64,000 bases of DNA, taken from positions 95,108-159,107 of the forward strand of contig NZ_LMFS01000003.1 of the NCBI RefSeq assembly GCF_001426945.1, read 5' to 3'. The notes beneath the pieces are model-generated. The model did not search any database. It was given only the letters and a program-made list of their open reading frames with translations, and was not told the origin of the DNA. This DNA comes from Pseudolabrys sp. Root1462 (lineage in GTDB: Bacteria; Pseudomonadota; Alphaproteobacteria; Rhizobiales; Xanthobacteraceae). A program made the position numbers and the translations under genes. This document shows positions 54,701 through 63,576 of the stretch, in pieces; the first letter of the stretch is position 1, and the number at the start of each line of letters is the position of its first letter.

Positions 54701-55383
54701 GCTTCCGCTCCCTTGAATGGCGGCCGCGTGCCGAAGATCGCGCTGCCGATGCGGACATGCGTTGCACCGAGTGCGATGGCATCGGCGAAGTCGGCGCTCA
54801 TGCCCATCGACAGCAATTTCAAACCGTTGCGCTGCGCGATCTTGGCGGTGAGCGCGAAATGCGGAGCCGGCGCCTCATCGACCGGCGGAATGCACATCAG
54901 TCCGGAAATCGTCAGGCCGTAGGTCGCGCTGCAGGCCTTGATGAAAGCATCGGCATCCTGCGGCAACACGCCGGCCTTTTGCGCCTCGGCGCCGGTGTTC
55001 ACCTGGACGAACAAAGTCGGCGACTTGCCGAGCTTCTCGACTTCCCTGGCCAGCGCTTCGCACAGGCTGGCGCGATCGACCGAATGAATGGCGTCGAACA
55101 ATGCCACCGCTTCCCTGGCCTTGTTCGATTGCAGCGGCCCGATCAGGTGCAGCTCGATGCCGGAATATTTTTCGGTCAGCGCCGGCCATTTGCCCTTGGC
55201 TTCCTGCACGCGGTTCTCGCCGAACACGCGCTGGCCGGCTTCGATCACCGGCTCGATCGCCTCGGCCGGAAAAGTCTTCGACACCGCGACCAGCGTGACG
55301 CCGGCCGGGTCGCGCGCCGCATCCCTGCAAGCGCGCGCGATGTCAGCCCTGACGTGCGAGAGGCCGGATGCCGCCGTATCCAT
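54697..55383 (-). CDS. YggS/PLPBP-family pyridoxal phosphate homeostasis protein
   Basis: The 228-residue TIM-barrel protein has VTLVAVSKTFPAEAIEPVIEAGQRVFGENRVQEAKGKW. The PLP lysine is in VAVSK, about residue 36. HLIGPLQSNKAREAVALFDAIHSVDR is the other family block, and MGMSADFADAIALGATHVRIGSAIFG closes it. Family members buffer PLP and have no known catalysis. It overlaps the methyltransferase start. The Crp/Fnr gene lies upstream on the same strand. Confidence 0.93.
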   Translation of the reverse strand: MDTAASGLSHVRADIARACRDAARDPAGVTLVAVSKTFPAEAIEPVIEAGQRVFGENRVQEAKGKWPALTEKYSGIELHLIGPLQSNKAREAVALFDAIHSVDRASLCEALAREVEKLGKSPTLFVQVNTGAEAQKAGVLPQDADAFIKACSATYGLTISGLMCIPPVDEAPAPHFALTAKIAQRNGLKLLSMGMSADFADAIALGATHVRIGSAIFGTRPPFKGAEA

Positions 55384-55476
55384 CTGATGCCGCCGGGGCG
55401 AGAACCCCGGCGCTCCACTGCGCTGTTCGGTCTGGACTAGCCAAGTGCGGCCACCCCGACAAGCCCTGCCAAAATC

Positions 55477-56238
55477 TCAGATAAACGGCCGCCGCTTGCG
55501 TGTCGGCGGCGTATCGCCGCCCGCCAGATCGGCCAGCGCGGCGCGGTCGAGCATTTCGAAGGTCCGCGCCTGCCAGCGAATGGACTTGGTCACCAGCAAG
55601 CGTTTGAGCGTCTTGTTGGTATGAACGAGCGACAGGCCGAGCGCATCGGCGAGATGCTGCTGGGTGATGGGAAGCTGGATCTTGCCGTCCTTCGTCAGCT
55701 TCAGTTCGTCCGCGCGATCGTAGAGAAACAACAGCAGATAGGCTACGCGTTCGAGCGCCGTGCGCCTGCCGACACTCACCAGATGTTCGTCGATGAGCTG
55801 CTCTTCGCGGGCCGCCAGCCAGGTGACATCGAAAGCCAGCGTGGGAAACTGCGAATACAATTCGTAAAGCCGCGCCCGCGGAAATACGCAGAGCCTTACC
55901 GGCGTCAACGCCTCGACCGAATGCTCCATCTCGTCCATGACCGCGCCCTGCAGGCCGACCATGTCGGCTGGCAACGCAAAGTTGAGGATCTGGCGACGGC
56001 CGTCGTCGAGCACCTTGTAGCGGAAGGCCCAGCCGGACAGCACGGTGAACAGGTGGTCGCTCTTCGAGCCCTCGCGCAGGAAGGTGGCGCCCGCCTCGAA
56101 ATGCAGCTCGTCGCTCTTGAACCGCTGGACGAATTCGAGCTCGTCCGGCGCGAACTCGCGCAGGCACGGCAAACGCCGCAGCGGACACTGCTGGCAGGGC
56201 GTGACATAGCCGTTAGGCTTCGCGTTTACGGCGATCAT
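55477..56238 (-). CDS. Crp/Fnr-family regulator with four candidate Fe-S cysteines
   Basis: The 253-residue regulator has cysteines at 15, 18 and 25 (TPCQQCPLRRLPC) and at 117 (VRLCVFPRARLYEL), the same arrangement of an N-terminal cluster and a later fourth cysteine as E. coli FNR. The effector beta-roll (LEFVQRFKSDELHFEAG...) and the helix-turn-helix (PITQQHLADALGLSLVHTNKTLKRL) are complete. An oxygen- or NO-sensing role is inferred. Many related proteins keep fewer cysteines, so this remains to be tested. No Fnr box was found at its own promoter. Confidence 0.9.
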   Translation of the reverse strand: MIAVNAKPNGYVTPCQQCPLRRLPCLREFAPDELEFVQRFKSDELHFEAGATFLREGSKSDHLFTVLSGWAFRYKVLDDGRRQILNFALPADMVGLQGAVMDEMEHSVEALTPVRLCVFPRARLYELYSQFPTLAFDVTWLAAREEQLIDEHLVSVGRRTALERVAYLLLFLYDRADELKLTKDGKIQLPITQQHLADALGLSLVHTNKTLKRLLVTKSIRWQARTFEMLDRAALADLAGGDTPPTRKRRPFI

Positions 56239-56391
56239 CAGTAACTTTCAGCACGTCTTCTGCAAACCAGCCATGACAAATCCACGCCGCGGCCAAATAC
56301 CCGGGGCGGTGTGTCTTTTTTAAATGCGCCGCGCCAATAACTGGTGGGAGAAGCCTCGGGTTCCGTTCCGGAAACAGAGGTTAATTCGATC

Positions 56392-56772
56392 GTGTCAGAC
56401 GCGGACCACCCGCTCGCCGGCAAAAGAGGCCTGGTGCTTGAAGATGAATTCCTCATCGCACTCGACCTTGAGGAGCTGCTGCAGGGCGCCGGCGCCGAGA
56501 TCGTCAGCGTCTCGCGCATCGAGCAGGCGCTCGACACTCTGCGCGATGGCGGCCATTTCGATTTCGCGGTTCTCGATCGGCACCTCGGCAGCACCACCAG
56601 CGCGAGCGTGGGGGCGGCCTGCGCCGACCGCAAGATTCCATTTCTCTACCTGACCGGCAGCCGCGGCAGCGGCAGGTCGGAGCAACCGGGCCCCGGCGCT
56701 CCGGTGGTCGAAAAGCCGTATCGGCCGGACGTTCTGATCGAGGCGATCCGCGGTCTGCTCGACGGCCGCTAG
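56392..56772 (+). CDS. Single-domain response regulator receiver
   Basis: The 126-residue receiver has the acidic pair in VLEDEFLIAL, the phospho-acceptor in DFAVLDRHLG, and the lysine in PVVEKPY. No output domain follows. Such stand-alone receivers relay phosphate or bind partners, and this one fits HWE-kinase systems often seen in this group. The start is unclear: GTG 56392 (SDADHPLAG) or GTG 56344, which adds 16 residues. Confidence 0.8.
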   Translation: MSDADHPLAGKRGLVLEDEFLIALDLEELLQGAGAEIVSVSRIEQALDTLRDGGHFDFAVLDRHLGSTTSASVGAACADRKIPFLYLTGSRGSGRSEQPGPGAPVVEKPYRPDVLIEAIRGLLDGR

Positions 56773-56848
56773 CCGCCCGGCGGCAACCAGCCCGTTGACC
56801 CTCCGCCCCGTTCCATGCCACCACCCGGGCTCCTGAAAAGAGCCTGAA

Positions 56849-59497
56849 ATGACCGCCGATTCGAGCAAAACCGAGCGCTATAACGCCCGCGCCTCCGAGC
56901 CCAAGTGGCAAAAAGCCTGGGACGCGGCCGGCATCTACTTCACCAAAAACGACGACCCCAAGCCGAAATACTACGTCCTGGAGATGTTTCCCTACCCGTC
57001 GGGACGCATCCATATGGGTCACGTCCGCAACTACACGATGGGCGACGTGGTGGCGCGCTTCAAAAGCGCCATGGGCATGAACGTCCTGCACCCGATGGGC
57101 TGGGACGCCTTCGGCATGCCGGCGGAAAACGCCGCCATCGATCGCAAGGTCCACCCCAAGGAATGGACCTACGCCAACATCGCGGCGATGAAGAAGCAGC
57201 TCCAGTCCATGGGGCTGTCGCTCGACTGGGCGCGCGAAGTCGCGACCTGCGACCCGACTTACTACAAGCACCAGCAGAAGATGTTCCTGGACTTCCTCAA
57301 GGCCGGGCTGGTCGCGCGCGAATATCGCAAGGTGAACTGGGACCCGGTCGATCAGACCGTGCTCGCCAACGAGCAGGTGATCGACGGCCGCGGCTGGCGC
57401 TCCGGCGCGCTGGTCGAACAGCGCGATCTCTACCAGTGGGTGTTCAAGATCTCGGATTACGCCGAGGAGCTGCTGGAAGCGCTCGACACGCTCGACCGCT
57501 GGCCGGACAAGGTCCGGCTGATGCAGAAGAACTGGATCGGCCGCTCCGAAGGCCTGCTGGTCCGCTTCATGCTCGACACCGCGACGACACCGTCCGGCGA
57601 AACCGAGCTGGAGATCTTCACGACGCGGCCCGACACTTTGTTCGGCGCCAAGTTCATGGCGATCGCTCCCGATCATCCGCTGGCGCAGGCCGCGGCGGCG
57701 AAGAATCCGAAACTCGCCGACTTCATCGCGGAAGCCAAGCACATCGGCACGTCGCAGGAAGCGATCGACACCGCCGAGAAGATGGGCTTCGACACCGGCA
57801 TCCGCGCCGTGCATCCGCTGGATCCGACGTGGAAGCTGCCGGTCTATGTCGCCAACTTCATCCTGATGGACTACGGCACCGGCGCCATCTTCGGCTGTCC
57901 GGCGCACGACCAGCGCGACCTCGACTTCGTCAACAAATACGGTCTCGGCAATACGCCGGTGGTGTTGCCGCCGGGCCAGGACCCGAACACCTTCGTCGTC
58001 ACCGATGTCGCCTATGACGGCGGCGGCACGATGTTCAATTCGAAGAACGAGCTCGTCGATCTCAACGGCATGACGCCGCAGAAGGCGTTCGACAAGATCG
58101 CCAACCTGCTCGCGGCGACGACGCGCGGCAACCGGCCGGTGGCGCAGCGCCAGGTCAATTATCGCCTGCGTGACTGGGGTATTTCGCGTCAGCGCTACTG
58201 GGGCTGCCCGATCCCGGTCATTCACTGCGAGAAATGCGGCGTGGTGCCGGCGCCGGTCGAAAGCCTGCCCGTCAAGCTGCCGGACGACGTCACCTTCGAC
58301 AAGCCGGGCAATCCGCTCGACCGTCATCCGACGTGGAAGAACGTCAAGTGCCCGTCATGCGGCGGCGATGCCCGCCGCGAGACCGACACCATGGACACCT
58401 TCGTCGACTCGTCCTGGTACTTCGCGCGCTTCACCGATCCGTGGAACGAGAACGCGCCGACGACGCCCGAGGTCGCCAATGCCTGGATGCCGGTCGATCA
58501 ATATATCGGCGGCATCGAGCACGCGATTCTGCATCTCTTGTATTCGCGCTTCTTCACCCGCGCGATGAAGAAGACCGGCCACATCGGCATGGACGAGCCG
58601 TTCGCCGGCCTGTTCACGCAGGGCATGGTCGTGCACGAAACCTATCGCGACAAGGCCGGCAACTGGGTCGAACCGGCGAGCGTGACCATCGAGGGCATGG
58701 GTGACGCACGCACCGCCAAGCTGACGTCGAACGGCGAACCGATCGAGATCGGCTCGATCGAGAAGATGTCGAAGTCGAAGAAGAACACCGTCGATCCCGA
58801 CGACATCATTGCATCCTACGGTGCCGACACCGCGCGCTGGTTCATGCTGTCCGATTCACCGCCGGAGCGCGATGTGATCTGGACCGAGGAAGGCGTGCAG
58901 GGCGCCTGGCGCTTCGTGCAGCGGCTGTGGCGTCTCATCGGCGAAGTCGCGGACGTGACTGCGCCCGGTGCAAAGCCTCAATCGTTCGGCGAGGATTCGC
59001 TCAAGCTGCGCAAGGCGGCGCACCGGGCGCTGAGCAATGTCAGCGACGACATCTCCAAGCTGCGCTTCAACCGCTGCGTCGCTCACATCTACGAATTCGC
59101 CAACGCGCTGTCCGATTCCATCGGCTCGGCCGAAACGGCGCCGTCGCCGGATTTCGCCTGGAGCCTGCGCGAGGCCGGCGACATCCTGGTCCGGCTGTTT
59201 CAGCCGATGATGCCGCACCTGGCCGAGGAGTGCTGGGCCGCGCTCGGCCACAAGACCCTCGTCGCCACCGAAATGTGGCCGGCGGTCGAGCCGGCGCTGC
59301 TGATCGAGACCTCGATCACCCTGCCGGTTCAGGTCAACGGCAAGAAGCGCGCCGACGTCACCGTGCCCCGCGAGGCCGGGAAGGACGAGATTGAGGCTGC
59401 CGTTCTGGCCCTCGATGAGGTAAAACGGGCGCTGGACGGCAAGAGCCCGAAAAAGGTCATCGTCGTACCGCAGAGGATCGTGAATGTCGTCGTCTAA
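56849..59497 (+). CDS. leuS: Leucyl-tRNA synthetase
   Basis: The 882-residue class I synthetase has the HIGH-like [13 protein letters not shown] near residue 55, an editing domain in the middle, the KMSKS loop [13 protein letters not shown] near 639, and a C-terminal anticodon-binding domain. It charges tRNA-Leu. The frame is complete and the start lies behind AAAAGAG. The last 14 bases overlap lptE, suggesting coupled expression. A long antisense frame across it is a shadow. Confidence 0.97.
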   Translation: MTADSSKTERYNARASEPKWQKAWDAAGIYFTKNDDPKPKYYVLEMFPYPSGRIHMGHVRNYTMGDVVARFKSAMGMNVLHPMGWDAFGMPAENAAIDRKVHPKEWTYANIAAMKKQLQSMGLSLDWAREVATCDPTYYKHQQKMFLDFLKAGLVAREYRKVNWDPVDQTVLANEQVIDGRGWRSGALVEQRDLYQWVFKISDYAEELLEALDTLDRWPDKVRLMQKNWIGRSEGLLVRFMLDTATTPSGETELEIFTTRPDTLFGAKFMAIAPDHPLAQAAAAKNPKLADFIAEAKHIGTSQEAIDTAEKMGFDTGIRAVHPLDPTWKLPVYVANFILMDYGTGAIFGCPAHDQRDLDFVNKYGLGNTPVVLPPGQDPNTFVVTDVAYDGGGTMFNSKNELVDLNGMTPQKAFDKIANLLAATTRGNRPVAQRQVNYRLRDWGISRQRYWGCPIPVIHCEKCGVVPAPVESLPVKLPDDVTFDKPGNPLDRHPTWKNVKCPSCGGDARRETDTMDTFVDSSWYFARFTDPWNENAPTTPEVANAWMPVDQYIGGIEHAILHLLYSRFFTRAMKKTGHIGMDEPFAGLFTQGMVVHETYRDKAGNWVEPASVTIEGMGDARTAKLTSNGEPIEIGSIEKMSKSKKNTVDPDDIIASYGADTARWFMLSDSPPERDVIWTEEGVQGAWRFVQRLWRLIGEVADVTAPGAKPQSFGEDSLKLRKAAHRALSNVSDDISKLRFNRCVAHIYEFANALSDSIGSAETAPSPDFAWSLREAGDILVRLFQPMMPHLAEECWAALGHKTLVATEMWPAVEPALLIETSITLPVQVNGKKRADVTVPREAGKDEIEAAVLALDEVKRALDGKSPKKVIVVPQRIVNVVV

Positions 59498-60041
59498 CGC
59501 CTCACGTCTGGTTCGGGCCGCGCTGGCGCTGGCGCTTGCCGGGCTCACCGCCGGTTGCTTCCAGCCGCTCTATGGCTCGTCATCGACCAGTCCGGGCGGG
59601 CCGGGCGTCGCGGACAAACTGAGCTCGGTCGAGGTCCTGCCGATCAATGCGCCGAACGGCACCCGCACCGCGCGCATCGGCGTCGAAGTCCGCAACGACC
59701 TGATCTCCAATCTCACCGGCGGCGGACCGGCGGCGACAACCGCCTACCAGCTCACCATCAACGTCAATGCCAGCACGCGCCAGGTGATCGTCGACATCAA
59801 CAGCGCCCGCCCCGAAATCCAGAACTACGGCCTCGACGCCAGCTACTCGCTGAAGGAAGTCGGTACCGGCAAGGTGCTGTTCACCAGCCAGACCTTCGCG
59901 CGCGTGTCGTACAACATCCCCGGCCAGCAGCAGCGCTTCGCCGGCGACCGCGGCTTGCGCGATGCCGAGAACCGCGCCGCCAAGGTGATCGCCGACAATA
60001 TCCGGAACCGGCTGGCATCGTTCTTCGTCGCGGGGACGTGA
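59484..60041 (+). CDS. lptE: LPS-assembly lipoprotein LptE
   Basis: The 185-residue lipoprotein has a lipobox LTAGC at about residue 25. The mature part contains [29 protein letters not shown] and [16 protein letters not shown], then a helix near the C-terminus with [26 protein letters not shown]. LptE plugs LptD in the outer membrane. The order leuS-lptE-holA is the standard one. The start overlaps leuS by 14 bases. Confidence 0.93.
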   Translation: MSSSNASRLVRAALALALAGLTAGCFQPLYGSSSTSPGGPGVADKLSSVEVLPINAPNGTRTARIGVEVRNDLISNLTGGGPAATTAYQLTINVNASTRQVIVDINSARPEIQNYGLDASYSLKEVGTGKVLFTSQTFARVSYNIPGQQQRFAGDRGLRDAENRAAKVIADNIRNRLASFFVAGT

Positions 60042-60083
60042 GCTCCTTTCCCTCCCCTTGTGGGAGAGGGTAAGAGAGAAACC

Positions 60084-61115
60084 ATGACCGCCATCAAAGC
60101 CGCCGATGTCGATCGCTTCGTCGCCAGGCCCGATCCGCGCCTGCCGATCGTGCTGGTTTATGGACCGGATGCCGGCCTTGTGCGCGAACGCGTCGATGCC
60201 CTGGTCAAGGCCTCGGTCGATGACGTCAACGATCCGTTTTCCTTCGTCCGCATCGAAGGCGAAGACATCTCCGCCAATCCGTCGCGTCTGGTCGAGGAAG
60301 CGCACACTGTGCCGCTGTTCGGCGGCCGCCGCGCCGTCCTGGTGCGGCCGGGTTCGCGCAACATCGCCGCCTCGGTCGAACAGGTCATCGCCGCGCCGTC
60401 GGATGAATGCCGCATCATCATCGAAGCCGGCGACCTGAAGAAATCGTCGCCGCTGCGCGCGCTGATCGAGAAGGCGAAGGTCGCGGCGGCGCTGCCCTGT
60501 TACGTCGATAACGCCGCCGCGCTCGGCCGTCTCATCGACGATGAGATGACGGAAGCCGGGCTCACCATCGGGCTCGATGCGCGCACCGCGCTGCTCGGCC
60601 TGCTCGGCGGCGATCGCGCCGCGTCACGCAACGAGATCCGCAAGCTCGCACTCTACGCGCGCGGCAAGGAGCGCATCGAGATCGACGACGTCATGGCGGT
60701 GGTCGCCGACGCTTCCGCCCTGGCGCTCGACGGTGTGATCGACGCGGCTTTCTCCGGCAAAACGACCGACGTCGAAACCGAATTCGGCAAGGCGCGCGCC
60801 GGCGGTTCGTCGCCGGCGGCGATCATTTCCGCCACGATCCGTCACGTCGCCAACCTGCACAAGATGCGGCTCGCGATCGACGACGGCGACTCGGCCGAGT
60901 TCGCGATGAAGCGTGGCGCGCCGCCGGTACACTTCTCGCGCGAGCGCAAGGTCGGCGACGCGCTGCGCGCCTGGTCGGCCACCGGTCTGGTGCGCGCCAT
61001 GGGCCAGCTCGCCGAAGCTTCGCTCGAGGCACGCCGCAACGCGCCGCTGGCTGACGCCATCGCCCAACGCGCGCTGCTGTCGCTCGCTGTCAGCGCGCGG
61101 CGCCGCGACGGCTGA
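60084..61115 (+). CDS. holA: DNA polymerase III delta subunit HolA
   Basis: The 343-residue clamp-loader subunit has VLVYGPDAGLVRERVDALVKA near its start, LVEEAHTVPLFGGRRAVLVRPGS, a helical middle region, and a C-terminal helical collar domain. HolA opens the beta clamp. ATG 60084 is preceded by GAGAGAAACC. The frame beginning at 60060 is in a repeat-like leader and is rejected. It is third in leuS-lptE-holA; parB lies 2.5 kb further, on the opposite strand. Confidence 0.94.
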   Translation: MTAIKAADVDRFVARPDPRLPIVLVYGPDAGLVRERVDALVKASVDDVNDPFSFVRIEGEDISANPSRLVEEAHTVPLFGGRRAVLVRPGSRNIAASVEQVIAAPSDECRIIIEAGDLKKSSPLRALIEKAKVAAALPCYVDNAAALGRLIDDEMTEAGLTIGLDARTALLGLLGGDRAASRNEIRKLALYARGKERIEIDDVMAVVADASALALDGVIDAAFSGKTTDVETEFGKARAGGSSPAAIISATIRHVANLHKMRLAIDDGDSAEFAMKRGAPPVHFSRERKVGDALRAWSATGLVRAMGQLAEASLEARRNAPLADAIAQRALLSLAVSARRRDG

Positions 61116-61242
61116 TGCCTGGCCCGCGCGGGCCGCACCGTTCAGTTACCATAACCTCGCCGGAGCGCCGACCGTTCGCCCCGCTCCTCTAGGCAGCGGC
61201 CGATGGAGCGGTTACGCTCATTCGATCCGAGGTCTTCAGGTT

Positions 61243-62229
61243 ATGCGCGCCTTTGCGGGGATGATCGACACGATGGTGCGCCGGGGGCCCAGGCCCGGCT
61301 CCCTCGAGGCCTATGGAGTGGCGCTCGCCTGCGTGCTCGCCGCGACCCTGTTGCGTCTGCTCATCAATATCGTATCGCCGGACGCCGTACCCTTCGCCAC
61401 GTTCTTTCCCGCGCTGTTGATCGCGACGCTGGCAGGCGGCCCCGCGGCCGGCGTGCTGGCCACCGTGCTCGGCGCCGTCGTGTCGTGGTGGCTGTTCATC
61501 GAGCCGCGCTTCGCCTGGATGCTCGCGAGCAAGGACCAGTTCGTCAGCGTTCTGCTCTACCTGTTCGCCGGCGGCCTGATCGTCTGGACGGCAAACCAGT
61601 ATCGCGTCGTCATCGCCCGCATCGACGAAGAGGAAAAATACCGGCGGATCGTGGTCGATGAACTCAGCCACCGGGTGAAGAACAAGCTGGCCACGATCTA
61701 CGCCATCCTGCGTCATGAATTGCGCGACCAACCGGACATCTGGGACAGCGTCTCCGGCCGGCTGCAGGCACTGGCGACGACGGACGATCTTCTGAGCCGC
61801 GGCGAGAACGGCGGCGTCAGCCTGCAGCAGATCCTGACGATGGAAATCGCGCCCTTCGGCGATGGCCGCGTTGTCATCGACGGACCGGATGTCGATCTGT
61901 TCGGCAAGCTGCCGACCGTGGTCGCGCTGGTGTTTCACGAGCTGGCGACCAATGCCGCCAAATATGGCGCGCTCTCGAGATCCGGCGGACAGATCCACGC
62001 CAGCCTGCGACAGGTGGACGACACGATCGAAATCGTCTGGCGCGAGCGCGCCGGTCCGGCCGTCGCCAAGCCGTTGCGGCGGAGTTTCGGCAGCAACCTT
62101 ATCGAGCGCAGCCTCGACAGCTTCGGCGGCTCGGCCGAACTCGACTTCCAGCCCGACGGCGTCGTCTGCCGCATCGTGCTGCCGGCCGCACAGGCCAGCC
62201 CGCGCAGCACGGCCCCCGCGGTGGGCTGA
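61243..62229 (+). CDS. HWE-type sensor histidine kinase with membrane sensor
   Basis: The 328-residue protein has several N-terminal membrane helices (residues 25-125, DUF4118-like) and no obvious extracellular domain. A kinase core follows. The phospho-acceptor histidine is in VDELSHRVKNKLATI, and the HWE signature is completed by EIVWRERAGPAV. FHELATNAAKYGAL is the N-box. HWE kinases often act with single receivers, and one lies at 56392. The start at 61243 is chosen because the long upstream frame overlaps holA. Confidence 0.9.
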   Translation: MRAFAGMIDTMVRRGPRPGSLEAYGVALACVLAATLLRLLINIVSPDAVPFATFFPALLIATLAGGPAAGVLATVLGAVVSWWLFIEPRFAWMLASKDQFVSVLLYLFAGGLIVWTANQYRVVIARIDEEEKYRRIVVDELSHRVKNKLATIYAILRHELRDQPDIWDSVSGRLQALATTDDLLSRGENGGVSLQQILTMEIAPFGDGRVVIDGPDVDLFGKLPTVVALVFHELATNAAKYGALSRSGGQIHASLRQVDDTIEIVWRERAGPAVAKPLRRSFGSNLIERSLDSFGGSAELDFQPDGVVCRIVLPAAQASPRSTAPAVG

Positions 62230-62398
62230 CGCCGGCCAAGGCCGCTTCCCCGCGCTCTTCTCGGCCAGGCCGCGCGCCGCAGTTGGGGACAGTCGCCCGG
62301 CACGAGCGCGCCGGGCCTCCCGCCGCCATGACAGATTTGTTATCGATTCGGGGCCGGACCTACGCTGTTTCCAGGCGCTGCCGTGGTGAAAATAGCCC

Positions 62399-62917
62399 AT
62401 GCTTCTGGTCAAGACTTACCTCGATAAGAGCTCGATCCATGGCCTCGGCGTTTTTGCCGCCGAACGGATACCGAAGGGCGCGAAGATCTGGCGCTTCGTG
62501 GAAGGCTTCGATCGCTGCTACACGCCGAAGCAGTTCGCACGCCTGCCGAAGGCGGCGCGCGAGTTCCTGAAGAACTATGCGTACAAAGTCGACGGCGAAA
62601 TCCTGTTCACGGTCGACAACGACCACCACATGAACCACGCCGAGAAGCCGAACACCGTGTTGCGCGGCGGCTATGTTATCGCCGCCACCGACATCCCCAA
62701 GGGCGCCGAGATCACCAACGACTACCGGGAGTTCGATCCGGCCTTGTGCGCCGCGTTTCTCAAGAAACCGGCGAACAGCAAGGCGCTCAATGGCAAGGCA
62801 CTCAATGGCAAGGCCATGAACGGCAAGCTGCACAAGAAGCTGAATGGCCGGGCTGGCGCGAAGCGCATGGCGCCATCATCGCGGGGCGCGCCGCAGGCGC
62901 GAGCCCGGAATCCATAG
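62399..62917 (+). CDS. SET-domain protein (putative lysine methyltransferase)
   Basis: The 172-residue protein has a compact SET domain (SIHGLGVFAAERIPKGAKIW; DNDHHMNHAEKPNTVL matching the NHS/NxH SAM pocket; EITNDYREFD as the final motif), about residues 1-125. A Lys/Asn-rich tail of KALNGK-type repeats follows, ending in RGAPQARARNP. SET domains methylate lysines; targets in bacteria are mostly unknown. The C-terminal coding bases merge with a dispersed repeat, so the stop may have been acquired from it. Confidence 0.85.
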   Translation: MLLVKTYLDKSSIHGLGVFAAERIPKGAKIWRFVEGFDRCYTPKQFARLPKAAREFLKNYAYKVDGEILFTVDNDHHMNHAEKPNTVLRGGYVIAATDIPKGAEITNDYREFDPALCAAFLKKPANSKALNGKALNGKAMNGKLHKKLNGRAGAKRMAPSSRGAPQARARNP

Positions 62918-62918
62918 C
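62866..62918. repeat. Degenerate copy of the CATTCCGGG repeat, merged with SET gene
   Basis: CGGGGCGCGCCGCAGGCGCG, then AGCCCGGAATCC, match the left arm of the element at 50374-50478. It supplies the last codons and stop of the SET gene. The right arm is missing. Confidence 0.55.
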
Positions 62919-62929
62919 AACGGGCGCGT

Positions 62930-62968
62930 GACTGCTCCGCGCGGGAAGCAGTCTGATCGGTTGTTTTT
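62930..62968 (+). terminator. Weak terminator after the SET gene
   Basis: GACTGCT pairs with AGCAGTC around a GC-rich loop, followed after seven bases by TTGTTTTT. The gap to the T-run makes it a weak candidate. Confidence 0.4.
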
Positions 62969-63088
62969 ACGCGCGCGTTACGGAACCGGGCGGCAAAGAT
63001 AATGCGCGGTTAGCGTCGTTCGCGACCTCTTCTTAACATTCCGGGCTCAAGGTCCGCCGTCGCGGGCGGCGCACGAACGGAATGTTTC

Positions 63089-63424
63089 ATGAGCCATCAT
63101 TGGTCGACGGCAGTCGTGGCCGCATGGGCCATCGCCCTGCCTGGCCTCGCGCAGGCCGAAGGCTGGCAATACTGCCTCGCCTTGTCGCATGCCGAACAGC
63201 GCGCCTATGTCACGAACGTCGCAGTCGAGCGGCCGGGCGCCGAAGGCGCCTTCTCGCGATTGATAACGGAGGCGGGCCTGGAATTCGATGTGGTGCAGTG
63301 TCCGCGCGCCGACGATCACTTGTCGCTGGTGGTGATGCGGGACTATGCGATGCGGTACAACAACCAGGTCGGCATGACCGTGGTGCGCTTGCCGGCAACC
63401 GGCTTCGCCCAGGCGCACCGTTGA
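63089..63424 (+). CDS. Small secreted protein of unknown function
   Basis: The 111-residue protein has a signal peptide ending LPGLAQAEG. The mature part is about 85 residues with two cysteines (WQYCLAL and VVQCPRAD), possibly a disulfide, and no recognised family to my eye. Its start ATG is preceded by a GAACGGAATG stretch rather than a clear ribosome site. It lies between the SET gene and parB, in a part that interrupts the usual holA-parB neighbourhood. Confidence 0.75.
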
Positions 63425-63514
63425 TAAGGCCGCTGCGTCACGGAGCCTTGGATGAAGCGCCGCGGGGTCCGGGATCATCGCTGCCGCATGGCGCGCGCTT
63501 CATGCGGTCTCGGG

Positions 63515-63548
63515 CTTCAAAATAAACGGCCGGGACATGCCCGGCCGT
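63515..63548 (-). terminator. Rho-independent terminator of parB
   Basis: ACGGCCGGG and CCCGGCCGT are perfect 9-base arms around a 5-base loop. On the minus strand the stem is followed by TTTATTTTG. It lies just after the parB stop on that strand. Confidence 0.85.
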
Positions 63549-63576
63549 ATTCAGAACATTCGTAGCTGGAAAAGCG

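Noticed and set aside
52071-54782. A 903-codon antisense frame over the HerA-like gene
   Set aside because: Same codon-bias shadow effect; it lacks a ribosome site and family signature and also overlaps the methyltransferase gene.
56504-58327. A 607-codon frame antisense to leuS
   Set aside because: leuS is complete with HIGH and KMSKS; the other strand has no motif.
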